A program made the translations under genes and the position numbers. Below are positions 1-11,603 of a stretch of 64,000 nt of DNA, one piece after another (position 1 is the first letter of the stretch; each line of letters opens with the position of its first letter). A model generated the notes under the pieces. It saw only the letters and a program-made list of their open reading frames with translations, ran no database searches and was not told where the DNA came from. Source of the DNA: Agelas oroides (lineage: Eukaryota; Porifera; Demospongiae; Agelasida; Agelasidae); contig OX422197.1 of the NCBI GenBank assembly GCA_949130485.1, positions 2,271,603-2,335,602 on the forward strand, given 5' to 3'.

Positions 1-62
1 CTCTAATACATTCTACCAAGGTTCTACTTGACTCTACATGACTCTACTTCATTCCACCATTG
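1..62 (+). repeat. Truncated 3' end of a class A unit
   Basis: Six subunits precede the first unit landmark. They match the last six subunits of the class A unit that follows, so the window begins inside the array and the array extends to the left. Confidence 0.85.
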
Positions 63-657
63 CTCTTCTTGACTCTACTTGACTGTACTACATTCTACCA
101 TGGCTGTACTTGGTTCCACTTAGCTCTACTACACTCTACCATGGTCTACTACATTCTACCAAGGCTCTACTTGACTCTACATGATCCTACAACATTCTAC
201 CTTGGATCTACTTCGCTTTACCTGGCTATACTACACTCTACCATGGCTCTACTACATTCTACCAAGGCTCTACTTCACTTTACATGACTCTACTACATTC
301 TACAAAGGCCCTTCTTGACTCTACTTCACTCTACTACACTCCACCGTGGCTGTATGTGGCTCTACTGGACTCTACTATACTCTACCATGGTCTACTCCAT
401 TCTACCAAGGCTATACTTGACTCTACATGATTCTAATACATTCTACCATGGATCTACTTGACTCTACTTGACTGTACTAAACTCTACTATGGCTCTACTA
501 CAATCTACCAAGGCTCTACTTGCCTCTACAAGACTCTACTACTCTCTACAATGACTCTACTTGGCTGTACCTGTCTGTACTACACTCTACCATGGCTCTA
601 CTACATTCTACCAAGGCTCTACTTGACTCTACATGACTCTCCTTCATTGCACCATGG
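63..657 (+). repeat. Class A higher-order unit, 595 bp, 58 subunits (reference copy)
   Basis: Counted subunit by subunit: 39 of 10 bp, 17 of 11 bp and 2 of 9 bp, total 595 bp, mean 10.26 bp. By pairs there are 12 complete 41-mers plus five extra half-repeats; the larger blocks run 41, 61, 41, 62, 41, 41, 61, 41, 62, 41, 62, 41. The landmark CTCTTCTTGA recurs exactly 595 bp later at 658. The unit also carries the subunits TTCCACTTAG, TTCTACAAAGG, CTCCACCGTGG and CTCTACTGGA, which identify class A elsewhere. 595 is not divisible by 3, so no reading frame is kept from unit to unit. Confidence 0.93.
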
Positions 658-1455
658 CTCTTCTTGACTCTACTTGACTGTACTACATTCTACCATGGCT
701 GTACTTTGTTCCATTTAGCTCTACTACACTCTACCATGGTCTACTACATTCTAACAAGGCTCTACTTGACTCTACATGATTCTACTACATTCTACCTTGG
801 CTCTACTTGGCTGTACCTGGCTCTACTACACTCTGCTATGGCTCTACTACATTCTACCAAGGCTCTACTTCACTGTACATGACTCTACTACATTCTACCA
901 AGGCTCTACTTGACTCTATACGACTCTACTACTCTCTACCATGATTCTACTTGGCTGTACCTGTCTGTACTACACTCTACAATGGCTCTACTACATTCTA
1001 CCAAGGCTCTACTTGGCTGAACCTGGCTGTACTACACTCTGCCATGGCTCTACTGCATTCTACCAAGGCTCTTGGCTTTACATGACTCTACTACATTCTA
1101 CAAAGGCCCTACTTGACTCTACTTCATTCTACTACACTCCACCATGGCTCTGCGTGGCTCTACTTGACTCTACTATACTCTACCAAGGTCTACTACATTC
1201 TACCAAGGCTCTACTTGACTCTACATGACTCTACTACATTCTACCATGGCTCTACTTGACTCTACTTGACTGTACTAAACTCTACTATGGCTCTACTACA
1301 TTCTACCAAGGCTCTACTTGACTCTACACGACTCTACTACTCTCTACCATGACTCTACTTGGATGTACCTGTCTGTACTACACTCCACCATGGCTCTACT
1401 ACATTCTACCAAGGCTCTACTTGACTCTACATGACTCTACTTCATTCCACCATTG
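658..1455 (+). repeat. A/C composite unit, 798 bp
   Basis: It opens as class A (with GTACTTTG and TTCCATTTAG), then switches after about 240 bp to a class C segment. That segment shows CTCTATACGA, the subunit CTCTACAATGG, a CTGAACCTGG subunit and the shortened 7 bp subunit CTCTTGG at 1069-1075. Related composites lie at 11604-12401, 12997-13815 and 17283-18080. Confidence 0.85.
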
Positions 1456-2151
1456 CTCTACTTGACTCTACATGATTCCACTACATTCTATCTTGGCTCT
1501 ACTTGGCTGTACCTGGCTCTACTACACTCTGCCATGGCTCTACTACATTCTACCAAGGCTCTACTTCACTTTACATGACTCTACTGCATTCTACCAAGGC
1601 TCTACTTGACTCTATACGACTCTACTACTCTCTACCATGATTCTACTTGGCTGTACCTGTCTGTACTACACTCTACAATGGCTCTACTACATTCTACCAA
1701 GGCTCTACTTGGCTGAACCTGGCTGTACTACACTCTGCCATGGCTCTACTGCATTCTACCAAGGCTCTTGGATTTACATGACTCTACTACATTCTACAAA
1801 GGCCCTACTTGACTCTACTTCATTCTACTACACTCCACCATGGCTCTGCTTGGCTCTACTTGACTCTACTATACTCTACCAAGGTCTACTACATTCTACC
1901 AAGGCTCTACTTGACTCTACATGACTCTACTACATTCTACCATGGCTCTACTTGACTCTACTTGACTGTACTAAACTCTACTATGGCTCTATTACATTCT
2001 ACCAAGTCTCTACATGACTCTACACGACTCTACTACTCTCTGCCATGACTCTACTTGGATGTACCTGTCTGTACTACACTCCACCATGGCTCTACTACAT
2101 TCTACCAAGGCTCTACTTGACTCTACATGACTCTACTTCATTCCACCATTG
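1456..2151 (+). repeat. A/C composite unit lacking ten subunits, 696 bp
   Basis: This is a further copy of the preceding A/C composite; the C landmarks recur 696 bp later. It is 102 bp shorter because exactly ten consecutive subunits are missing right after the unit start, so CTCTACTTGA is joined directly to the subunit that normally comes eleven steps later. The joint is in perfect subunit register. The same deleted form occurs at 18081-18776. Confidence 0.85.
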
Positions 2152-2756
2152 CTCTTCTTGACTCTACTTCACTGTACTACATTCTACCATGGCTGTACTT
2201 GGTTCCACTTAGCTCTACTACACTCTACCATGGTCTACTACATTCTACCAAGGCTCTACTTGACTCTACATGATTCTACTACATTCTACTACATTCTACC
2301 TTGGCTCTACTTGGCTGTACCTCGCTCTACTATATTCTGCCATGGCTCTACTACATTCTACCAAGGCTCTACTTCACTTTACATGACTCTACTACATTCT
2401 ACAAAGGCCCTTCTTGACTCTACTTCACTCTACTACACTCCACCGTGGCTCTACGTAGCTCTACTTGACTCCACTATACTCTACCATGGTCTACTCCATT
2501 CTACCACGATTCTACTTGACTCTACATGACTCTACTACATTCTACCATGGATCTACTTGACTCTACTTGACTGTACTAAACTCTACTATGGCTCAACTAC
2601 ATTCTCCCAAGGCTCTACTTGACTCTACACGACTCTACTACTCTCTACCATGACTCTTCTTGGCTGTACCTGTCTATACTACACTCTACCATGGCTCTAC
2701 TACATTCTACCAAGGCTCTACTTGACTCTACATGATTCTACTTCATTCTACCATTG
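2152..2756 (+). repeat. Class A unit with one extra 10 bp subunit, 605 bp
   Basis: A standard class A unit except that TTCTACTACA is present twice in a row at 2274-2293. This makes it 605 instead of 595 bp. The same extra subunit is found at 18899-18918, which marks the two regions as copies of one ancestor. Confidence 0.88.
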
Positions 2757-3537
2757 CTCTTCTTGACTCTACTTGACTCTACTACACTCTACCATGGCTG
2801 CATGTACTTGGTTCTCCTTAGCTCTACTACACCCTATCATTGTTCTTCTACATTCTACCATGGGTCTATTTGCCTCAACATGACTCTACTACACTCTACC
2901 ATGGCTCTACTTCGCTGTACTTGGATCTACTACACTCTGCCATGGCTCTACTACATTCTACCAATGCTCTACTTGACTCTACATGACTCTACTACATTCT
3001 TCCATGGCCCTACATGACTCTACTTCACTCTACTACAGTCTACCATCGCTCTACGTGGCTCTACTTGACTGTACTACACTCTACCATGGTCTACTTGACG
3101 CTACATGACTCTACTACATTCTACCATGGCTCTAATTGACTCTACTTGACTGTACTACACACTGCCATGGCTCTACTACATTCTACCAAGGCTCTACTTG
3201 ACTCTATACGACTCTACTACTCTCTACCATGATTCTACTTGGCTGTACCTGTCTGTACTACACTCTACAATGGCTCTACTACATTCTACCGAGGCTCTAC
3301 TTGGCTGACCCTGGCTGTACTACACTCCGCCATGGCTCTACTACATTCTACCAAGGCTCTTGGCTGTACATGACTCTACTACATTCTACAAAGGCCCTAC
3401 TTGACTCTACTTCACTCTACTACACTCCACCATGGCTCTGCGTGGCTCTACTTGACTCTACTATACTCTACCAAGGTCTACTCCATTCTACCAAGGCTCT
3501 ACTTGACTCTACATGACTCTACTACATTCTACCATTG
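2757..3537 (+). repeat. Class B joined to class C, shortened (781 bp)
   Basis: It starts with the B landmark (CTGCATGTACTTGG, then ACCCTATCATT near 2831 and TCTATTTGCCTCAACATGA near 2864). It passes through the GACGCTACATGA and CTCTAATTGA subunits typical of the B-C junction. It ends in class C with CTCTTGG near 3357. It is about 200 bp shorter than the common BC composite because the tail joins early to the next B landmark. Confidence 0.8.
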
Positions 3538-3788
3538 CTCTTCTTGACTCTACTTGACTCTACTACACTCTACCATGGCTGCATGTACTTGGTTCTCCTT
3601 AGCTCTACTACACCCTATCATTGTTCTTCTACATTCTACCATGGGTCTATTTGCCTCAACATGACTCTACTACACTCTACCATGGCTCTACTTCGCTGTA
3701 CTTGGATCTACTACACTCTGCCATGGCTCTACTACATTCTACCAAGGCTCTACTTGACTCTACATGACTCTACTTCATTCCACCATTG
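3538..3788 (+). repeat. Class B fragment, 251 bp
   Basis: A second copy of the first ~250 bp of the B segment at 2757, including ACCCTATCATT and TCTATTTGCCTCAACATGA. It is then cut and fused to a class A landmark. It looks like the product of an exchange inside the array. Confidence 0.8.
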
Positions 3789-4383
3789 ATCTTCTTGACT
3801 CTACTTGACTGTACTACATTCTACCATGGCTGTACTTTGTTCCATTTAGATCTACTACACTTCACCATGGTCTACTACATTCTACCAAGGCTCTGCTTGC
3901 CTCTACATGATTCTACTACATTCTAGCTTGGCTCTACTTGGCTGTACCTGGCTCTACTACACTCTGCCATGGCTCTACTACATTCTACCAAGGCTCTACT
4001 TCACTTTACATGACTCTACTACATTCTACAAAGGCCCTCCTTGAGTCTACTTCACTCTACTACACTCCACCGTGGCTCTACGTGGCTCTACTAGACTCTA
4101 CTATACTCTACCTTGGTCTACTCCATTCTACCAAGGCTCTACTTGACTCTACATGATTCTACTACATTCTACCATGGATCTACTTGACTCTACTTGACTG
4201 TACTAAACTCTACGATGGCTCTACTACATTCTACCAAGGCTCTACTTGACTCTACACGACTCTACTACTCTCTACAATGACTCTACTTGGCTGTACCTGT
4301 CTGTACTACACTCTACCATGGCTCTACTACATTCTACCAAGGCTCTACTTGACTCTACATGACTCTACTTCATTCTACCATTC
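3789..4383 (+). repeat. Class A variant with ATCTTCTTGA landmark, 595 bp
   Basis: A class A unit with diagnostic changes: landmark ATCTTCTTGA, TTTAGATC, ACTTCACCATGG, CTTGCCTCTACATGA and a TTCTAGCTTGG subunit. The same subtype recurs at 20964, 21559 and 23702, and in related form at 33440, 36111 and 39378. Confidence 0.85.
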
Positions 4384-5366
4384 CTCTTCTTGACTCTACT
4401 TGACTCTACTACACTCTACCATGGCTGTACTTGGTTCTACTTAGCTCTACTACACCCTATCATTGTTCTTCTACATTTTACCATGGGTCTATTTGCCTCA
4501 ACATAACTCTACTACACTCTACCATGGCTCTACTTCGCTTTACTTGGCTCTACTACACTCTGCCATGGCTCTACTACATTCTACCAATGCTCTACTTGAC
4601 TCTATATGACTCTACTACATTCTCCCATGGCGCTACGTGACTCTACTTCACTCTACTACAGTCTACCATGGCTCTACGTGGCTCTACTTGACTCTACTAC
4701 ACTCTACCATGGTCTACTTGACGCTACATGACTCTACTACATTCTACCATGGCTCTAATTGACTCTACTTGACTGTACTACACACTGCCATGGCTCTACT
4801 ACATTCTACCAAGACTCTACTCGACTCTATACGACTCTACTACTCTCTACCATGATTCTACTTGGCTGTACCTGTCTGTACTACACTCTGCAATGGCTCT
4901 ACTACATTCTACCAAGGCTCTACTTGGCTGAACCTGGCTGTACTACACTCTGCCATGGCTCTACTACATTCTACCAAGGCTCTTGGCTGTACATGACTCT
5001 ACTACATTCTACAAAGGCCCTACTTGACTCTACTTCACTCTACTACACTCCACCATGGCTCTGCGTGGCTATACTTGACTCTACTATACTCTACCAAGGT
5101 CTACTACATTCTACCAAAGCTCTACTTGACTCTACATGACTCTACTACATTCTACCATGGCTCTACTTCACTCTACTTGACTGTACTAAACTCTACTATG
5201 GCTCTACTACATTCTACCAAGGCTCTACTTGACTCTACACGACTCTACTACTCTCTACCATGACTCTACTTGGATGTACCTGTCTGTACTACACTCCACC
5301 ATGGCTCTACTACATTCTACCAAGGCTCTACTTGACTCTACATGACTCTACTTCATTCCACCATTG
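4384..5366 (+). repeat. BC composite unit, 983 bp (reference copy)
   Basis: Typical BC order: B landmark with TTCTACTTAG, ACCCTATCATT, TCTATTTGCCTCAACATAA and CTTCGCTTTACTTGG; then a short region with CTCTACGTGG and GACGCTACATGA; then CTCTAATTGA and CACTGCCATGG; then class C with CTCTATACGA, CTGAACCTGG and the 7 bp subunit CTCTTGG near 4980. Its length of about 983 bp is shared by most BC units in the window. Confidence 0.85.
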
Positions 5367-6556
5367 CTCTTCTTGACTCTACTTGACTGTACTACATTCT
5401 ACCATGGCTGTACTTGGTTCCACTTAGCTCTACTACACTCTACCATGGTCTACTACATTCTACCAAGGCTCTACTTGACTCTACATGATCCTACTACATT
5501 CTACCTTGGCTCTACTTGGCTGTACCTGGCTATACTACACTCTGCCATGGCTCTACTACATTCTACCAAGGCTCTACTTCACTTTACATGACTCTACTAC
5601 ATTCTACAAAGGCCCTTCTTGACTCTACTTCACTCTACTACACTCCACCGTGGCTCTATGTGGCTCTACTGGACTCTACTATACTCTACCATGGTCTACT
5701 CCATTCTACCAAGGCTATACTTGACTCTACATGATTCTAATACATTCTACCATGGATCTACTTGACTCTACTTGACTGTACTAAACTCTACCATGGCTCT
5801 ACTACATTCTACCAAGGCTCTACTTGCCTCTACATGACTCTACTACTCTCTACAATGACTCTACTTGGCTGTACCTGTCTGTACTACACTCTACCATGGC
5901 TCTACTACATTCTACCATGGCTCTACTTGACTCTACATGACTCTACTTCATTCCACCATTGCTCTTCTTGACTCTACTTGACTGTACTACATTCTACCAT
6001 GGCTGTACTTTGTTCCATTTAGCTCTACTACACTCTACCATGGTCTACTACATTCTAACAAGGCTCTACTTGACTCTACATGATTCTACTACATTCTAGC
6101 TTGGCTCTTCTTGGCTGTACCTGACTCTACTACACTCTGCCATGGCTCTACTACATTCTACCAAGGCTCTACTTCACTGTACATGACTCTACTACATTCT
6201 ACAAAGGCCCTTCTTGACTCTACTTCACTCTACTACACTCCACCATGGCTCTACATGGCTCTACTGGACTCTACTATACTCTACCGTGGTCTAATCCATT
6301 CTACCAAGGCTCTACTTGACTCTACATGATTCTACTACATTCTAACATGGATCTACTTCACTCTACTTGACTGTACTAAACTCTACTATGGCTCTACTAC
6401 ATTCTACCAAGGCTCTACTTGACTCTACACGACTCTACTACTCTCTACAATGACTCTACTTGGCTGTACCTGTCTGTACTACACTCTACCATGGATCTAC
6501 TGCATTCTACCAAGGCTCTACTAGACTCTACATGACTCTACTTCATTCTACCATTC
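5367..6556 (+). repeat. Two consecutive class A units, 595 + 595 bp
   Basis: Landmarks lie at 5367, 5962 and 6557, exactly 595 bp apart. The first unit has GGCTATAC, CACTTTACATG and CACCGTGG; the second has CACTGTACATG, CACCATGG and CTACCGTGG. These differences make the pair the clear parent of the hybrid single unit at 25260-25854. Confidence 0.9.
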
Positions 6557-7540
6557 CTCTTCTTGACTCTACTTGAGTCTACTACACTCTACCATGGCTG
6601 TACTTGGTTCTACTTAGCTCTACTACACCCTATCATTGCTCTTCTACATTCTACCATGGGTCTATTTGCCTCAACATGACTCTACTACACTCTACCAATG
6701 CTCTACTTCGCTGTACTTGTCTCTACTACACTCTGCCATGGCTCTACTACATTCTACCAATGCTCTACTTGACTCTACATGACTCTACTACATTCTCCCA
6801 TGGCCCTACGTGACTCTACTTCACTCTACTACAGTCTACCATGGCTCTACGTGGCTCTACTTGACTCTACTACACTCTACCATGGTCTACTTGACGCTAC
6901 ATGACTCTACTACATTCTACCATGGCTCTAATTGACTCTACTTGACTGTACTACACACTGCCATGGCTCTACTACATTCTACCAAGGCTCTACTTGACTC
7001 TATACGACTCTACTACTCTCTACCATGATTCTACTTGGCTGTACCTGTCTGTACTACACACTACAATGGCTCTACTACATTCTACCAAGGCTCTACTTGG
7101 CTGAACCTGGCTGTACTACACTCTGCCAATGTCTCTACTGCATTCTACCAAGGCTCTTGGCTGTACATGACTCTACTACATTCTACAAAGGCCCTACTTG
7201 ACTCTACTTCATTCTACTACACTCCACCATGGCTCTGCGTGGCTCTACTTGACTCTACTATACTCTACCAAGGTCTACTACATTCTACCAAGGCTCTACT
7301 TGACTCTACATGACTCTACTACATTCTACCATGGCTCTACTTGACTCTACTTGACTGTACTAAACTCTACTATGGCTCTACTACATTCTACCAAGGCTCT
7401 ACTTGACTCTACACGTCTCTACTACTCTCTACCATGACTCTACTTGGATGTACCTGTCTGTACTACCCTCCACCATGGCTCTACTACATTCTACCTAGGC
7501 TCTACTTGACTCTACATGACTCTACTTCATTCCACCATTG
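6557..7540 (+). repeat. BC composite unit, 984 bp
   Basis: Same order as the reference BC unit at 4384. Private variants include CTACCAATGCTC and CTTGTCTCTAC near 6695-6725 in the B part, and CTGCCAATGTCTC near 7122 in the C part. The B-part variants recur at 25855-26837, showing common descent. Confidence 0.85.
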
Positions 7541-8136
7541 CCTTTTCTTGACTCTACTTGACTGTACTACACTCTACCATGGCTGTACTTGGTTCCACTT
7601 AGCTCTACTACACTCTACCATGGTCTACTACATTCTACCAAGGCTCTACTTGACTCTACATGATTCTACTACATTCTACCTTGGCTCTACTTGGCTGTAT
7701 CTCGCTCTACTACATCCTGCCATGGCTCTACTACATTCTACCAAGGCTCTACTTCACTTTACATGAATCTACTACATTCTACAAAGGCCCTACTTGACTC
7801 TACTTCACTCTACTACACTCCACCGTGGCTCTACGTAGCTCTACTTGACTCCACTATACTCTACCATGGTCTACTCCATTCTACCACGGTTCTACTTGAC
7901 TCTACATGACTCTACTACATTCTACCATGGATCTACTTGACTCTACTTGACTGTACTAAACTCTACTATGGCTCTACTACATTCTCCCAAGGCTCTACTT
8001 GACTCTACACGACTCTACTACTCTCTACCATGACTCTACTTGGCTGTACCTGTCTGTACTACACTCTACCATGGCTCTACTACATTCTACCAAGGCTCTA
8101 CTTGACTCTACATGATTCTACTTCATTCTACCATTG
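7541..8136 (+). repeat. Class A unit, 596 bp
   Basis: Class A with a one-base-longer landmark (CCTTTTCTTGA), plus TGTATCTCGC, TACATCCTGCC and TCTACCACGG subunits. It is paralogous to 26838-27432, which has the same TATCTCGC and CATCCTGCC changes. Confidence 0.88.
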
Positions 8137-8978
8137 CTCTTCTTGACTCTACTTGACTCTACTACACTCTACCATGGCTGCATGTACTTGGTTCTACTTA
8201 GCTCTGCTACACCCTATCATTGTTCTTCTACATTCTACCATGGGTCTATTTGCCTCAACATGACTTTACTGCACTCTACCATGGCTCTACTTGACTGTAC
8301 CTGGCTATACTACACTCTGCCATGGCTCTACTTGGCTGTACCTGGCTCTACTATACTCTACCATGGTCTACTACATTCTACCAAGGCTCTACTTGACTCT
8401 ACATGACTCTACTTCATTCCACCATTGCTCTTCTAGACTCTACTTGACTGTACTACATTCTACCGTGGCTGTACTTGGTTCCATTTATCTCTACTACACT
8501 CTACCATCTTCTACTACATTCTACCAAGGCTCTACTTGGCTGAACCTGGCTGTACTACACTCTGCCATGGCTCTAGTACATTCTACCAAGGCTCTTCGCT
8601 GTACATGACTCTACTACATTCTACAAAGGCCCTACTTGACTCTACTTCACTCTACTTCACTCCACCATGGCTCTGCGTCGCTCTACTTGACTCTACTATA
8701 CTCTGCCAAGGTCTACTACATTCTACCAAGGCTCTCCTTGACTCTACATGACTCTACTACATTCTACCATAGCTCTACTTCACTCTACTTGACTGTACTA
8801 AACTCTACTATGGCTCTACTACATTCTACCAAGGCTCTACTTGACTCTACACGACTCTACTACTCTCTACCATGACTCTACTTGGATGTACCTGTCTGTA
8901 CTACACTACACCATGGCTCTACTACATTCTACCAAGGCTCTACTTGACTCTACATGACTGTACTTCATTCCACCATTG
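8137..8978 (+). repeat. B-A-C fusion unit, 842 bp
   Basis: The first 291 bp (28 subunits) are a B segment ending at a second landmark, CTCTTCTAGA, at 8428. This is followed by about 120 bp of class A start and then class C, with an 8 bp subunit CTCTTCGC near 8593 in place of the usual 7 bp CTCTTGG. The unit is repeated 5,679 bp later at 13816-14657. Confidence 0.85.
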
Positions 8979-10168
8979 CTCTTCTTGACTCTACTTGACT
9001 GTACTAAATTCTGCCATGGCTGTACTTGGTTCCACTTAGCTCTACTACACTCTACCATGGTCTACTACATTCTACCAAGGCTCTACTTGACTCTACATGA
9101 TCCTACTACATCCTACCTTGGCTCTACTTGGCTGTACCTGGCTGTACGACACTCTGCCATGGCTCTACTACATTCTACCAAGGCTCTACTTCACTTTACA
9201 TGACTCTACTACATTCTACAAAGGCCCTTCTTGACTCTACTTCACTCTACTACACTCCACCGTGGCTCTATGTGGCTCTACGGGACTCTACTATACTCTA
9301 CCATGGTCTACTCCATTCTACCAAGGCTATACTTGACTCTACATGATTCTAATACATTCTACCATGGATCTACTTGACTCTACTTGACTGTACTAAACTC
9401 TACGATGGCTCTACTACATTCTACCAAGGCTCTACTTGACTCTACACGACTCTACTACTCTCTACAATGACTCTACTTGGCTGTACCTGTCTGTACTACA
9501 CTCTACCATGGCTCTACTACATTCTACCAAGGCTCTACTTGACTCTACATGACTCTACTTCATTCCACCATTGCTCTTCTTGACTCTACTTGACTGTACT
9601 ACATTCTACCATGGCTGTACTTTGTTCCATTTAGCTCTACTACACTCTACCATGGTCTACTACATTCTAACAAGGCTCTACTTGACTCTACATGATTCTA
9701 CTACATTCTACCTTGGCTCTACTTGGCTGTACCTGGCTCTACTACACTCTACCATGGCTCTACTACATTCTACCAAGGCTCTACTTCACTGTACATGACT
9801 CTACTACATTCTACAAAGGCCCTTCTTGACTCTACTTCACTCTACTACACTCCACCGTGGCTCTACGTGGCTCTACTGGACTCTACTATGCTCTACCGTG
9901 GTCTACTCCATTCTACCAAGGCTCTACTTGTCTCTACATGATTCTACTGCATTCTAACATGGATCTACTTGACTTTACTTGACTGTACTAAACTCTACTA
10001 TGGCTCTACTCCATTCTACCAAGGCTCTACTTGACTCTACACGACTCTACTACTCTCTACAATGACTCTACTTGGCTGTACCTGTCTGTACTACACTCTA
10101 CCATGGCTCTACTACATTCTACCAAGGCTCTACTAGACTCTACATGACTCTACTTCATTCTACCAATC
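8979..10168 (+). repeat. Two consecutive class A units, 595 + 595 bp
   Basis: Landmarks at 8979, 9574 and 10169. The first unit carries TACTAAATTCTGCC, TACATCCTACC and CTACGGGACTC; the second carries GTACTTTG, CACTGTACATG and CTACCGTGG. They correspond to the units at 14658 and 15253. Confidence 0.9.
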
Positions 10169-11603
10169 CTCTTCTTAACTCTACTTGACTCTACTACACT
10201 CTACCATGGCTGTACTTGGTTCTACTTAGCTCTACTACACCCTATCATTGCTCTTCTACATTCTACCATGGGTCTATTTGCCTAAACATGACTCTACTAC
10301 ACTCTACCATGGCTCTACTTCGCTGTACTTGGCTCTACTACACTCTGCCATGGCTCTACTACATTCTACCAATGCTCTACTTGACTCTACATGACTCTAC
10401 TACATTCTCCCATGGCCCTACGTGACTCTACTTCAATCTACTACAGTCTACCATGGCTCTACGTGGCTCTACTTGATTCTACTACTCTCTACCATGGTCT
10501 ACTTGACGCTACATGACTCTACTACATTCTACCATGGCTCTAATTGACTCTACTTGACTGTACTACACACTTCCATGGCTCTACTACATTCCACCAAGGC
10601 TCTACTTGACTCTATACGACTCTACTACTCTCTATCATGATTCTACTTGGCTGTACCTGTCTGTACTACACTCTACAATGGCTCTACTACATTCTACCAA
10701 GGCTCTACTTGGCTGAACCTGGCTGTACTACACTCTGCCATGGCTCTACTGCATTCTACCAAAGCTCTTGGCTGTACATGACTCTACTACATTCTACAAA
10801 GACCTTACATGACTCTACTTCACTCTACTACACTCCACCATGGCTCTGAGTGGCTCTACTTGACTCTACTGTACGCTACCAAGGTCTACTACATTCTACC
10901 AAGGCTCTACTTGACTCTACATGACTCTACTACATTCTACCATGGCTCTACTTCACTCTACTTGACTGTACTAAACTCTACTATGGCTCTACTACATTCT
11001 ACCAAGGCTCTACTTGACTCTACACGACTCTACTACTCTCTACCATGACTCTACTTGGATGTACCTGTCTGTACTACACTCCACCATGGCTCTACTACAT
11101 TCTACCAAGGCTCTACTTGACTCTTCATGATCCTACTACATTCTACCTTGGCTCTACTTGGCTGTACCTGGCTATACTACACTCTACCATGGCTCTACTA
11201 CATTCTACCAAGGCTCTACTTCACTTTACATGACTCTACTACATTCTACAAAGGCCCTTCTTGACTCTACTTCACTCTACTACACTCCACCGTGGCTGTA
11301 TGTGGCTCTACTGGACTCTACTATACTCTACCATGGTCTACTCCATTCTACCAAGGCTATACTTGACTCTACATGATTCTAATACATTCTACCATGGATC
11401 TACTTGACTCTACTTGACTGTACTAAACTCTACTATGGCTCTACTACAATCTACCAAGGCTCTACTTGCCTCTACAAGACTCTACTACTCTCTACAATGA
11501 CTCTACTTGGCTGTACCTGTCTGTACTACACTCTACCATGGCTCTACTACATTCTACCAAGGCTCTACTTGACTCTACATGACTCTCCTTCATTGCACCA
11601 TGG
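10169..11603 (+). repeat. BC composite fused to a truncated class A unit, 1,435 bp
   Basis: A BC composite (ACCCTATCATT near 10238, CTCTTGG near 10766 preceded by CCAAAG instead of CCAAGG) runs into a class A unit near 11040. Compared with the start of the window, that unit lacks about twelve subunits including the whole landmark region: CTTGACTCTTCATGATCC near 11120 joins directly to the later part of the unit. The second copy is at 15848-17282. Confidence 0.83.

Noticed and set aside
2910-2926. CENP-B-box-like string in the class B subunit (TTCG, four bases, A, two bases, then TGGA/TGGC)
   Set aside because: The TTCG and central A fit the essential CENP-B box bases, but the CGGG end is absent, and variants such as CTTCGCTTTACTTGG drift freely. 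The match is too weak to claim.
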